23,470 nucleotides of DNA from positions 1 through 23,470 of the IMG/VR virus record IMGVR_UViG_3300015360_000204. The stretch is one strand, 5' to 3'. This DNA comes from a virus. This document shows positions 7,063 to 14,771 of this stretch, in pieces. Made by a program: the position numbers and the translations under genes. The stretch's first letter is position 1. Every line of letters begins with the position of its first letter. The notes under the pieces were generated by a model that worked only from the letters and a program-made list of their open reading frames with translations, ran no database searches and was not told where the DNA came from.

Positions 7063-7254
7063 ATGAGTTAATTTAATACTAGTATCGTTGAAATTATTAA
7101 TATAGAATTAGGTGCATTACCTGAAAAATATAGAGATTTTTACGATGTGCGAGCGAGATATTATGAGTTAGTTGAAGAATTATTCAAAGATAATATTGAG
7201 GATGAAATTATTTGTCCCGATGATATAATTACTCAAACTAAAGATGATTGGTAA
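7063..7254 (+). pseudogene. Small gene with an in-frame TAA at codon 3
   Basis: From ATG 7063 the frame reads Met-Ser-stop (TAA 7069-7071), then stays open for 60 codons, beginning FNTSIVEIINIELGALPEKY, to TAA 7252-7254, which overlaps the next ATG. The body is acidic and helical and looks coding. No other ATG lies early in the frame, so expression needs suppression, an unusual start codon, or the gene is dead. One base change (for example CAA or GAA to TAA) would explain it. Function is unknown. Confidence 0.5.
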
Positions 7255-7553
7255 TGGAAATAATTATTTGTTTATTAGCTATTTTTGGATTGGCGTTTGC
7301 TTTTAAAGAAGCAGATGGTCCTTGGGATAGCATAAGTTTGTTACGCAATAAATTGATGACCAATAAATATGTAGGAGTTTTCTTTTTTCACTTACTGGAA
7401 TGTTACTTCTGTATAGGATTTCATTGCGGTTGGATCGTATACTTGCTCTATTATAAAAATTGGTCATGGAATTTAATAATAATTTGGGGGCTTGCTGGCG
7501 CCGCGTGGAGTCTTATAATGCACTTGCTACTCGACAGAGTAACTAAGGAGTAA
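7254..7553 (+). CDS. Small three-helix membrane protein, DUF1360-like
   Basis: 99 aa from the ATG at 7254 (TAATG overlap with the previous frame). Three hydrophobic segments: about 2-17 (IIICLLAIFGLAFAF), about 40-67 with a conserved-looking ECYFCIGFHCGW, and about 72-92. The Cys-x-x-Cys followed by a Gly/Trp-rich helix resembles the CPYCLGFW-type motif of small phage and bacterial DUF1360 membrane proteins, whose role is unknown. It would sit in the host inner membrane. The family call is tentative. Confidence 0.6.
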   Translation: MEIIICLLAIFGLAFAFKEADGPWDSISLLRNKLMTNKYVGVFFFHLLECYFCIGFHCGWIVYLLYYKNWSWNLIIIWGLAGAAWSLIMHLLLDRVTKE

Positions 7554-7556
7554 GTC

Positions 7557-7751
7557 TTGAAACATTTACTATTTGTGATTTTATTTTCTGGATGCATTGA
7601 AGCTCATACACTCAACTCTAATCCAAAACTATTAGAACCATTGCCCCAATATAGGTTGGTTTGCGGTCCTGTTTTATGTTGTTATTGGTCTGATGGAAAG
7701 ATGGATGGTTGTGTGAATTCACCCAATTATCCAGAACCTTTTCATAGATAA
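7557..7751 (+). CDS. Small secreted or lipid-anchored protein, Cys-rich
   Basis: 64 aa starting at TTG 7557, which lies six bases after a perfect AAGGAG (7545-7550). That spacing decides the start. The N-terminus is a short signal sequence, KHLLFVILFSGC, with a lipobox-like FSGC. The mature part contains CGPVLCCYW and two further Cys/Pro-rich turns, suggesting disulfide bonds in the periplasm. The neighbour just upstream is a membrane protein, so a joint envelope function (for example superinfection exclusion or lysis) is possible but not shown. Confidence 0.6.
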   Translation: MKHLLFVILFSGCIEAHTLNSNPKLLEPLPQYRLVCGPVLCCYWSDGKMDGCVNSPNYPEPFHR

Positions 7752-7773
7752 TTTGTCGAGAAAAAGGTATATA

Positions 7774-8001
7774 ATGGACATAAATAATGATGAGTCGGAC
7801 TCATTAAGAAATAGAAGCGGCAACGTAGAAATAAATAGTCGCTTAGTTAGTTTTCTATATCAATTGATGCGAGATCATCTCCCAATGGGAGTGATTGAAA
7901 AAATTGTGCAAGATGCAGATGTTCCAATTGTAGAATATACAAATGGATGGCTAGCGAAGTACGCCGAAGACATTGCAAACCGTTTAAAAGATCAAGGATA
8001 A
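7774..8001 (+). CDS. Hypothetical protein
   Basis: 75 aa from ATG 7774, preceded by AAAAAGG. An upstream in-frame TTG at 7753 is possible but has no ribosome binding site. The product is acidic at the N-terminus and helical after residue 20 (LVSFLYQLMRDHLPMGVIEK). No family recognised. Its stop sits four bases before the PARP start, so the two are probably translated from one message. Confidence 0.55.
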   Translation: MDINNDESDSLRNRSGNVEINSRLVSFLYQLMRDHLPMGVIEKIVQDADVPIVEYTNGWLAKYAEDIANRLKDQG

Positions 8002-8005
8002 CATT

Positions 8006-9505
8006 ATGGCTGAAAAATTAGTTGCCTATTCCGCAGGCTCAGAACCTTCCTTCCCTTCAAATTATGATGTGGCAGTTCGTAGGACATTGAATTTCACAGA
8101 CATCACCAGCAACAATAACAAATTCTATAACCTAGAAGTTCAAGTTGGACCCAATGGTGAGTCTCGTATCTTCACTACCTATGGTAGGGTTGGTGGTACA
8201 TCTGCTAGAGAATATCGTATCTGTCGAGATAAATCTCAAGCAGAGATTGAAGCAGACAAGATCATCAAGGCTAAAACCAAAAAAGGCTATGCAGAAGTTA
8301 AACTTCTAAAATCTGAAGTTGGTTCTGAAATTGGTAAATCTAAAGTTGAAGCCTCAAAAGTATCTGTTGATGACCTTCATAAGGTTGGTATTAAGGTTTC
8401 AGAGCCTGAAACTAGCAAACTACATCCTCAAGTTGGTGATCTAGTTAGAACTTGGTTCGGTGTCACTGCTGACTTCGTAGAACTAAACCTTGACACTAAG
8501 AAATGCCCTCTTGGTCAACTATCTCTAGATCAAATCACAAAAGCTAAAGACTTCCTTGAAGAAGCTCGTAAGATGGTTCATAGTAAGAAACCAGATGCTA
8601 CTGAGTTAAATCGGTTAACTAATCTTTACTATTCAAACATCCCCCATAATTTTGGGTATGCGCGTATTAATGCAGATGCGCTTCGTTTTGATACAGATAC
8701 GAAGATCGATCACGCTTTTGATATATTAGATGTCTTTTCTGACGCTAAGAATGTTCAAACTCTTATCTCTAAGAAGAGTCATATTGATTCTCAATATGAT
8801 ACATTAAACTCTAGTATTGACTTTATTGATCCCGCAGATCCAGTTTGGAAATGGATTGATAAGATGGTTCTTGATACAAGGGCAAGCAATCATCATTTCC
8901 TTGGTAAGCTTAAGACTCATAAGGTATTCAAGGTCAATAGGAAAGATGAAGATAAAATCTTCTTGGAGACCGTTGAGAAGATTGCCGGGCAGTGCGGGAA
9001 GCACAACCCATCTAGCGTCTATGCCGGGCTCGTAAAAGATCGTCCCGACCTTTCAAAAGAAGAGCGTATGTTGTATGCTAAGGCAAACGTATGCCCTGGC
9101 TGGCACGGTACTCGTAGAGTTAACATGATCGGTATTACAACTAAAGGTCTTTTAATTAGACCTTCAGGTGTTGTTCACGCTGGAAGTGCATATGGCGACG
9201 GTATTTATTGGGCTACAAATAGTACAAAATCAATGAATTATTGTGATGTGCAAGGATCTTACTGGGCACAAGGCAATAATAAAACAGCCTATCTATTTTT
9301 AGGAGACGTTGCTTATGGTAACTGTAAAATGGTTTCTACATCTGGCTTTTACACAAAATCTAATATAGCTCCTAACCACAGTGTTTGGGCACAAGGTGGT
9401 AAAGGTGGCGTAATTAATGATGAGTTAATCACTTATACTCCAACTGGTAATGGGCAGCAACATAGGCTTCGTTACATTATAGAATTTGAGACGTTAGCCA
9501 AGTAA
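8006..9505 (+). CDS. PARP: WGR domain, regulatory helical domain and ADP-ribosyltransferase
   Basis: Transfers ADP-ribose from NAD+ to a target. At 499 aa it has a full PARP1-3-type C-terminal architecture: WGR domain (about 28-100; YNLEVQVGPNGESRIFTTYGRVG), regulatory helical domain (about 135-265; ELNLDTKKCPLGQLSLDQI matches the NIDTKKMPLGKLS signature), and catalytic domain (about 275-499). The catalytic triad is intact: H367 in GWHGTR, Y401 in GDGIYWA and E473 in NDELITY, the Glu associated with polymer extension. In eukaryotes the WGR domain senses DNA breaks and relieves inhibition by the helical domain. ATG 8006 follows AAGGA. It shares a gene run with macro-domain and NADAR proteins. 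A phage copy with H-Y-E and the regulatory domain retained is notable; the target is unknown. Confidence 0.93.
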   Translation: MAEKLVAYSAGSEPSFPSNYDVAVRRTLNFTDITSNNNKFYNLEVQVGPNGESRIFTTYGRVGGTSAREYRICRDKSQAEIEADKIIKAKTKKGYAEVKLLKSEVGSEIGKSKVEASKVSVDDLHKVGIKVSEPETSKLHPQVGDLVRTWFGVTADFVELNLDTKKCPLGQLSLDQITKAKDFLEEARKMVHSKKPDATELNRLTNLYYSNIPHNFGYARINADALRFDTDTKIDHAFDILDVFSDAKNVQTLISKKSHIDSQYDTLNSSIDFIDPADPVWKWIDKMVLDTRASNHHFLGKLKTHKVFKVNRKDEDKIFLETVEKIAGQCGKHNPSSVYAGLVKDRPDLSKEERMLYAKANVCPGWHGTRRVNMIGITTKGLLIRPSGVVHAGSAYGDGIYWATNSTKSMNYCDVQGSYWAQGNNKTAYLFLGDVAYGNCKMVSTSGFYTKSNIAPNHSVWAQGGKGGVINDELITYTPTGNGQQHRLRYIIEFETLAK

Positions 9506-9534
9506 GTCTGATAAATTTCATATTTACGAATAAA

Positions 9535-10011
9535 ATGAATATCTTCGTACTAGACAAAGATACTAAGCTATGTGCGCAGTATCATAATGATAGGCATGTA
9601 GTTAAAATGATATTGGAGACGACTCAATTGTTGAATAATGTGTTTATGAAACATGATTCTCAATATGTTCCTGTATATAGACCAACTCATAAGAATCACC
9701 CTGCTTCGATTTGGGCTTCTGAAAATTCAGGTAATTTTCGTTGGTTACTGAAACTTGGTCTTGATTTATGTGAAGAGTATACATTTAGGTATGGTAAAGT
9801 TCACAAATGTGAAGCTATTCTTCGAGATTTCGCAAAATCAAAATCAATCGATAAGATTCCAAAAGGGGAGCTTAAACAATTCACCTTATGTATGCCAGAT
9901 CAGTATCATTCACCAAATGCCGTTGATTCATACCGAATGTATTATAAAATGGAAAAACAGCATATTGCTCAATGGAAAAACCGTTCGATTCCATTTTGGT
10001 TTAACTCATGA
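9535..10011 (+). CDS. Conserved phage protein (MNIFVLDKD family), function unknown
   Basis: 158 aa. The opening MNIFVLDKD, then YHNDRHVVKMILETTQLL, YRPTHKNHPASIWA, NFRWLLKLGLDLCEEYTFRYGK and a terminal PFWF are the hallmarks of a widespread phage family that I recognise but whose function is not established. The Asp/His-rich conserved blocks (DRHVVKM, HKNHP) suggest an enzyme. The layout is distantly reminiscent of Pyr_excise-type proteins, but I do not claim that activity. It ends in a 4-bp overlap with the next gene. Confidence 0.75.
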   Translation: MNIFVLDKDTKLCAQYHNDRHVVKMILETTQLLNNVFMKHDSQYVPVYRPTHKNHPASIWASENSGNFRWLLKLGLDLCEEYTFRYGKVHKCEAILRDFAKSKSIDKIPKGELKQFTLCMPDQYHSPNAVDSYRMYYKMEKQHIAQWKNRSIPFWFNS

Positions 10012-10271
10012 AAAATATTCAAGTGTATGAACTAATGCGGGTGATTTATCCACGTAAACATATGCCCAAAGATGTAAAGGAGGCTTTTGAAGATTATTGT
10101 ATTGATAATTCAAAAAGCAATGATTCTTATGTTCATTGGAATGTTAACAAGGCTACAGAAGGTTTGAAGAAAAGTGAGTTTACACCTACGCCTGAATCAA
10201 CAATCAATCGTTGGTTAGTTCGTAATGGTTTCGTATTGGGCGACATAGTTTTAATTCTCTATTCTTGGTAA
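10008..10271 (+). CDS. Hypothetical protein
   Basis: 87 aa, ATG overlapping the previous stop (ATGA). Basic and acidic patches alternate; the C-terminal third (STINRWLVRNGFVLGDIVLI) could be a small helical domain. No recognised family. The 92 bases after it hold a short hairpin (10278-10282 with 10289-10293) and no gene. Confidence 0.55.
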   Translation: MKNIQVYELMRVIYPRKHMPKDVKEAFEDYCIDNSKSNDSYVHWNVNKATEGLKKSEFTPTPESTINRWLVRNGFVLGDIVLILYSW

Positions 10272-10363
10272 AAATCATCAGCACTCACGCTGACCTCCAA
10301 TATCATCTTTGCATATTTTGTGTGGGGTGATTGAAATTATAAAACATAGATTAAAAGGTAATA

Positions 10364-10939
10364 ATGCCGAATTGGTGCAAAAATAGATTAACAGTCATTG
10401 GTCCATCTGAAAAAATAGTTGCTTTCATTTCAAAAGCTCATGGAGAGTATCACCATTTTACCCCAGGCAAATATAATCTTTTCAATGAGGAAAGCTTGAA
10501 AAAAATTCAAGGCGAAGATTACAAAACGCCTGAACAGAATCGTAAAGAAAACCCTCAACAGCTTTCTTTTCATCAGCTAATACCTATTCCAGATCATGTA
10601 ATGGCTAAAGAGTATGATCCTTACGGTATTGATACAGAGCGTAGGTTATGGGGAGTTAAATGGGGATCATATGAATCTGAATTGATTTCATATAAAGATG
10701 GACAAGCGTTATATGAGTTTAATACTCCATGTGGTCCACCAAATACATTTTTAGAAAATGTATCATATGAATGGTCAGATTTGGGATTTGCATTATCATT
10801 TGTTGAAGAATACCCTACAAGGGGCAGGTTGCTTGCAAGAAATGGTAAAATTGCTATTGTAGCAAATGAACGGACGCCATTCAAAGGTTCTCGTAATATG
10901 TACTACACGTCTCACAACAAATGGGTTAAAACGCTATGA
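10364..10939 (+). CDS. Api92-like phage protein
   Basis: 191 aa. The opening MPNWCKNRLTVIGP, followed by FHQLIPIPDH, GIDTERRLWGVKWG and the TPCGPP/ENVSYEWSDLGFALSFVEE region, is the Api92-like (ferredoxin-like fold) family found in many phages and plasmids. The function is unknown. AAAAGG precedes the ATG at a good distance. The stop overlaps the next start by four bases. Length is typical for the family. Confidence 0.8.
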   Translation: MPNWCKNRLTVIGPSEKIVAFISKAHGEYHHFTPGKYNLFNEESLKKIQGEDYKTPEQNRKENPQQLSFHQLIPIPDHVMAKEYDPYGIDTERRLWGVKWGSYESELISYKDGQALYEFNTPCGPPNTFLENVSYEWSDLGFALSFVEEYPTRGRLLARNGKIAIVANERTPFKGSRNMYYTSHNKWVKTL

Positions 10940-11265
10940 GATCTCCTGAAGAAACAATTATTAAATTGAATTTGACCATTGACAATCTTTTGGCTAGACC
11001 CAAAATGTTTGGGACGAACCAAGAAGCATTGTGGGTTCAAGTAAATCAAATTCTTGAAATTATTTCTTTTATTAGTGATAAAAAGCTAAATTGGTTTAGA
11101 GTGCATATTGATACGGATGCAACACTAGATCTATCTGAATCATCAATTGCATTGCCTGGCAGAAACCTAAGTGATGAAAAGTTCATGGAAGGTCTACGTA
11201 TTATGAGAATGATTGCAAATAAACAAATGGAAGAGCACGATGGAAAAACTACCAACACCAAATGA
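10936..11265 (+). CDS. Hypothetical protein
   Basis: 109 aa beginning with an ATGA overlap. The N-terminal half is helical (EETIIKLNLTIDNLL; VNQILEIISFISDKK), followed by a short strand-rich section (FRVHIDTDATLDLS) and a C-terminal helix. No family recognised. It overlaps the next gene by 26 bp in a different frame. It sits between the PARP and macro-domain genes. Confidence 0.55.
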   Translation: MRSPEETIIKLNLTIDNLLARPKMFGTNQEALWVQVNQILEIISFISDKKLNWFRVHIDTDATLDLSESSIALPGRNLSDEKFMEGLRIMRMIANKQMEEHDGKTTNTK

Positions 11266-11434
11266 AATTATGGCTCTAATAGCAGATATGATGCTAGAAT
11301 CAGATGCGAAAGAATTTGGCTCATCAATCTGTCATGGACCTGGACCAGAGATTGTAATTGAGTTTCAAGACCCAAATGATGAGAATCGAAACTTAACAGA
11401 GTATCGTATTACGATTGAAAAGGTTAAATCATGA
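11240..11434 (+). CDS. Hypothetical protein
   Basis: 64 aa from ATG 11240, chosen because GGAAGAG lies just upstream; the longer start at 11213 has no such site. Acidic, with HGPGPEIVIEFQDP in the middle and a strand-helix ending. No family recognised. It overlaps the macro-domain gene by four bases and is probably translated together with it. Confidence 0.55.
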   Translation: MEKLPTPNEIMALIADMMLESDAKEFGSSICHGPGPEIVIEFQDPNDENRNLTEYRITIEKVKS

Positions 11435-11919
11435 TTGAAATCATTACTGGCAATCTATTAGACGCCAAAGAAAAATACATTTGTCATCAATGCAATTGTG
11501 TTTCTCATATGGCGGCTGGTGTTGCTAAAGCAATTTTTGATGAATTTACTTATTCTGATATTTATAGTCAACGAATCTCGTATGGAGTACCAGGAACCAT
11601 TATTGTGAAGGGTAATGGTAAAAATGAAAGATTTGTAGTCAATATGTTAAGTCAGTATTATCCTGGTGGACCTAGACCAATAAATGCTGGTAACATCGAA
11701 GACGATGAACGTACTCGTCAAAAATTATTTAATAAATGTCTTATGGCTTTAGCGAAGATTACAGACCTGGAAAGTATTGCTTTTCCTCATCGTATAGGGT
11801 GTGGGTTGGCAGGTGGCGATTGGAATTGGTATAAAGGCACGTTGGATAATTTTGCTAATTATGTATACAAAATGCAGAATGCAAAAGTAGTTATCTATCA
11901 AAGGGAAGAAGATAAATAA
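11431..11919 (+). CDS. Macro-domain protein (ADP-ribose binding or hydrolase)
   Basis: 162-aa stand-alone macro domain. Visible motifs: ITGNLLDAKEKYICHQCNC (binding-loop start), SHMAAGVAKAIF (AAGVA, the glycine loop), VNMLSQYYPGG, and FPHRIGCGLAGGDW near residue 120, the pyrophosphate-binding loop of TARG1/Poa1-like macro domains. Family members bind ADP-ribose, remove ADP-ribose from proteins or nucleic acids, or hydrolyse ADP-ribose 1''-phosphate. The TARG1/Poa1-like grouping is my inference. The gene lies between PARP and NADAR, with 4-bp and 1-bp overlaps to its neighbours, which suggests a matched reversal role. Confidence 0.87.
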   Translation: MIEIITGNLLDAKEKYICHQCNCVSHMAAGVAKAIFDEFTYSDIYSQRISYGVPGTIIVKGNGKNERFVVNMLSQYYPGGPRPINAGNIEDDERTRQKLFNKCLMALAKITDLESIAFPHRIGCGLAGGDWNWYKGTLDNFANYVYKMQNAKVVIYQREEDK

Positions 11920-12104
11920 TGAAAAAGATGGATATGGAATTCTATTAGTTCTTTCAACTTATGAAGAAAACGACAGATAATTTAAGGCAAATGCAACAAA
12001 CGCAAGAAGAAATGCATTGGCAATTCGGTGAACCTCAGGAGTTCCTTGATTTTGTTGATGCACTTAACGATACGCAAAATGGCTGGGTTAGTAGTAACTG
12101 TTGA
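11919..12104 (+). pseudogene. Small gene with an in-frame TAG at codon 10
   Basis: The ATG at 11919 shares its A with the macro-gene stop, a typical coupled start. The frame reads MKKMDMEFY, TAG (11946-11948), then continues in frame (FFQLMKKTTDNLRQMQQTQ) to TGA at 12102-12104, one base before the NADAR start. A CAG-to-TAG change would restore EFYQFFQLM, a natural-looking helix. An internal ATG at 11961 has no ribosome binding site. It is either a nonsense mutant, a suppressed gene, or a shorter protein from 11961. Function is unknown; its place between macro and NADAR genes makes it worth attention. Confidence 0.55.
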
Positions 12105-12105
12105 T

Positions 12106-12588
12106 ATGACGATTAAATTTTATAAATCAAACCCTCCACATGGATATTTAAACAATTTTTATCCAGCTAGGATGTATATCTATGGTCGTTGGTGGGCTAC
12201 AGTTGAACATGCCTATCAAGCTCAAAAGACATTAGTACTTGAAGAGTATGATGGAATTTGGCAAGCAAAGACCCCTCGTGAGTCTAGAGACCTTGGACAA
12301 AAGGTAACTATGCGAAATGATTGGGATACAATCAAATATGCTGTTATGAAGGATTGTGTAAGGGCTAAGTTTCTTCAGCATAGTACCATTAGAATGCAGT
12401 TACTTAATACTGGTGATGAAGATATTGTTGAAGACTCTCCAATTGATTATTATTGGGGATGCGGAGCCGATGGTACTGGCAAAAATATGTTAGGCAAGAT
12501 TTTAGTAGAAATTAGAGAAGAACTAAGCGATGACGCGCCGTCTTTTTTATTAATTGCTGCCCCTTGCTTTTATCCTCAAAAAATGTAA
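12106..12588 (+). CDS. NADAR family protein (YbiA-like N-glycosidase fold)
   Basis: 160 aa from ATG 12106. The NADAR pattern is clear: FYKSNPPHGYLNNFYPARM, the signature WWATVEHAYQAQKTL, LGQKVTMRNDWDTIKYAVM, and WGCGADGTGKNMLGKILVEIR. Some members cleave N-glycosidic bonds of riboflavin intermediates; others remove ADP-ribose from guanine bases, and the family is linked to NAD/ADP-ribose systems by gene context. Here that link is direct: PARP and macro-domain genes precede it. The longer upstream start at 12028 lies within the preceding broken gene and is rejected. The C-terminal 20 residues are hydrophobic and may be an extension. Confidence 0.9.
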   Translation: MTIKFYKSNPPHGYLNNFYPARMYIYGRWWATVEHAYQAQKTLVLEEYDGIWQAKTPRESRDLGQKVTMRNDWDTIKYAVMKDCVRAKFLQHSTIRMQLLNTGDEDIVEDSPIDYYWGCGADGTGKNMLGKILVEIREELSDDAPSFLLIAAPCFYPQKM

Positions 12589-12624
12589 GTTAGTGTAGAA
12601 ACAGAAATATCAGGAGATTATTTT

Positions 12625-13308
12625 ATGGCAAATCTAAATGATGTGGTTGAGTCGGTTGTTGCATCGTTCGTTAGCACTGGTGAGCTATTTACGGCTCTTG
12701 ATGTAAGTAATAAGGTAAAAGAATCTTTACCATTTGCCAGGCATCGTGAGGTAAGGGGTTTAGTTCGAACGATGTTTGCACAGAGCATTGAGCCATCTGG
12801 CTACGCTAAAACTCCAATTACTGTTCGTCTTACTGATGGTACAACGGCAGAAGCAATCCTATATCACCCACTAGCTGATTCATGGGATCTAGATGTAAAA
12901 TACAATACGCAGAAGCGTGAGCAAGCTGCGGCTCGTCCTGGTATGAATTCAGCTCCTGTAGTTGTTCAATCAGCCACTTCAACGGTTAAAGTTGATACAG
13001 ATGGTTCAATTAAGATTGACGCTAATGCAGTCAGTCTTCCAATTGGCGTACCTACTGGTATTGATCCAAAACATGTTGCTTTTTGTGGTACGCATTATCC
13101 AGGGTTTGTTACACCTCCAGGTTTTGTAAAGCCAACAGTTCCATCTTCAATGCTACCAGACGCGCCAGTTGCAGCTACGCCCGTAACAGCCGTTGTTGTT
13201 AGTCCTTCAACAACTACAGTACCTGCAAAGAAACCAGCACCCAAGACAAGTGCCAAAGATCTTTGGGACAATCTATTCACTACCCCTTCACTATTTCCAA
13301 GGTCATAA
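12625..13308 (+). CDS. Hypothetical protein with winged-helix-like N-terminus and Pro/Ala/Val-rich tail
   Basis: 227 aa after a strong AGGAG (12612-12616). Residues 1-75 look like a small helical, possibly winged-helix domain (GELFTALDVSNKVKESLPF, then HREVRGLVRTMF). The middle is strand-rich, and the last 60 residues are low-complexity Pro/Ala/Thr/Val before a short C-terminal motif (AKDLWDNLF). The ordered-domain, linker, short-motif design suggests a protein that tethers a partner. No family recognised with confidence. It opens a coupled trio with the next two genes. Confidence 0.6.
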   Translation: MANLNDVVESVVASFVSTGELFTALDVSNKVKESLPFARHREVRGLVRTMFAQSIEPSGYAKTPITVRLTDGTTAEAILYHPLADSWDLDVKYNTQKREQAAARPGMNSAPVVVQSATSTVKVDTDGSIKIDANAVSLPIGVPTGIDPKHVAFCGTHYPGFVTPPGFVKPTVPSSMLPDAPVAATPVTAVVVSPSTTTVPAKKPAPKTSAKDLWDNLFTTPSLFPRS

Positions 13309-13544
13309 TGAAAATTAATCTAGTATCAAATATAGTATCTCTTGTTCGTCCAGGTGACGGAAGTGTTATTGTTGAGTTAAAAAGCTCAAAAGGTGATGTT
13401 GAAAAAGTATCTGTAAGCTCAAAAACAGCCGCACTTACTGGATCTCTAACTCTTAAAGGAATTGTTGCAAACCAGCTTAAGTTTGGTGATAAGTTCAGAG
13501 TTACAATCGAAATTCTTGATGATTCAGTAGAGGATAATCAATGA
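13308..13544 (+). CDS. Small beta-rich hypothetical protein
   Basis: 78 aa from the ATG at 13308, which shares a base with the previous TAA. Alternating hydrophobic strands (LVSNIVSLVRPGDGSVIVEL; KFGDKFRVTIEIL) suggest a small beta barrel. The acidic end DDSVEDNQ resembles tails of single-strand-DNA-binding or adaptor proteins, but that is a guess. It overlaps the next gene by four bases. Confidence 0.55.
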   Translation: MKINLVSNIVSLVRPGDGSVIVELKSSKGDVEKVSVSSKTAALTGSLTLKGIVANQLKFGDKFRVTIEILDDSVEDNQ

Positions 13545-14146
13545 GTGGAGTATATGTCGTAACCGCTATTGAATATACTGCAAGCGCTATAAATGCTGAT
13601 AATATTGGAGTAGAAGTTTTTGCCGGTTTTGAAGCAGCAAGGACAAGAGCTTTAGAGCTTCTCATTTTTGATTATAAACCATCATCCATTCACGATCCAG
13701 TTATGGAAGATTTGCTAGATGGTGAGGCTCAGTGGGTATTTGCAAGCACTAATACTGAGTCAGTTGTTATTACTTACAGAAATATTCCTGGATTTTCAAA
13801 TGCTGTATTTTATGATGAATATGATCTGGCGCTAGGAAGTCTTCCAGGTGGATTTACTAACAGTAATAAGCCTATAACTATGGAATACTTGATTAAGTTT
13901 CCTCATGATGTAAAAAGTATTTATGAGTTATCAGATTTCCAAAAATGGGCTTTAACAGTAGCTAGAATTAGAAGATCTCCAAATTATAGTGTAACTCTTA
14001 ACAGATTCAATATTATAAAGCAAAAAGAAGCCATATCGCATTTAGGAGTAAATCCTTACAATATGTCTGTTTTTGGTGACAAAATAATTGAAGTTGAATG
14101 TGTACCTATAGAAAACATTAGACTTATTTCAATGAGACAAGTTTAA
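13541..14146 (+). CDS. Hypothetical protein
   Basis: 201 aa, ATGA overlap at the start. The N-terminal 50 residues resemble a short alpha/beta domain (YVVTAIEYTASAINADN; FAGFEAARTRALELL). The remainder is mixed, with several Ile/Asn-rich stretches. No known motif. It converges on the minus-strand gene, the two stops overlapping by four bases, with no terminator between them. Confidence 0.55.
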   Translation: MSGVYVVTAIEYTASAINADNIGVEVFAGFEAARTRALELLIFDYKPSSIHDPVMEDLLDGEAQWVFASTNTESVVITYRNIPGFSNAVFYDEYDLALGSLPGGFTNSNKPITMEYLIKFPHDVKSIYELSDFQKWALTVARIRRSPNYSVTLNRFNIIKQKEAISHLGVNPYNMSVFGDKIIEVECVPIENIRLISMRQV

Positions 14147-14754
14147 TATTTTTCGTGAATACCAGTTACATTGTCTTCATATAGTCTAGGCATAGGTTGA
14201 ACTCCGGTAACATTATCGGAATTCAATCTTGCCTCATGAAAGTTATTGGCATATTCTGGTGGTGCAAGAACAGGATTTTGTTCAATAAATCTTTCAACAT
14301 GTGATAATAAATCCTTAAGTTGATCAACTGAAATAACAATAACTTTTTGTTTCAAAGCATTCTTTACAAAGAAATCTATATTTTCAAGTTTAGCAATGGT
14401 TGAACGACTGGTCATGTACTCTATAAATCTTTGAACCCCACCATAAGCTTCTTTATCTGAAGCCGTTCTCATAATATTACGTAAATCAATATATAGGTCT
14501 TTCATTAACTCTGCTATAGCTTTAACAAACATATATTGTTTTTTGTCGGCATTTTTGCCCATATGGTCACGAATTTGGGTAAATGAATATAATTCACCAC
14601 CTAAAGCGCTAATACATGATAATAATTTAGAATGAAACTCCATTACGAATTCATCCATCATTTCAGTTTGAGATTTGAAAGCGCCCTGTTCTTCGCCTAA
14701 TGATAGTTTTTGATAGAATTTTTGAGCCAATTTTAGTATTTTTGCATGTGTCAT
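14143..14754 (-). CDS. Hypothetical helical protein, the only minus-strand gene
   Basis: 203 aa, almost entirely helical and charged: HAKILKLAQKFYQKLSLG at the N-terminus, then a series of long amphipathic helices, and a C-terminal tail with two DNVTG repeats about 19 residues apart. The AK-LAQKF opening resembles proteins that recur in some large phages, several of them structural, but I cannot assign a role. It is transcribed against all neighbours, from a divergent start region shared with the phosphoesterase gene. Its upstream AGG is a weak ribosome binding site. Confidence 0.65.
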   Translation of the reverse strand: MTHAKILKLAQKFYQKLSLGEEQGAFKSQTEMMDEFVMEFHSKLLSCISALGGELYSFTQIRDHMGKNADKKQYMFVKAIAELMKDLYIDLRNIMRTASDKEAYGGVQRFIEYMTSRSTIAKLENIDFFVKNALKQKVIVISVDQLKDLLSHVERFIEQNPVLAPPEYANNFHEARLNSDNVTGVQPMPRLYEDNVTGIHEKY

Positions 14755-14771
14755 ATTAACCTAACAATAAT

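Noticed and set aside
8804-9035. Overlapping open frames on both strands within the PARP gene
   Set aside because: They are shadows of the regulatory/catalytic part of the PARP, with no ribosome binding sites or motifs.
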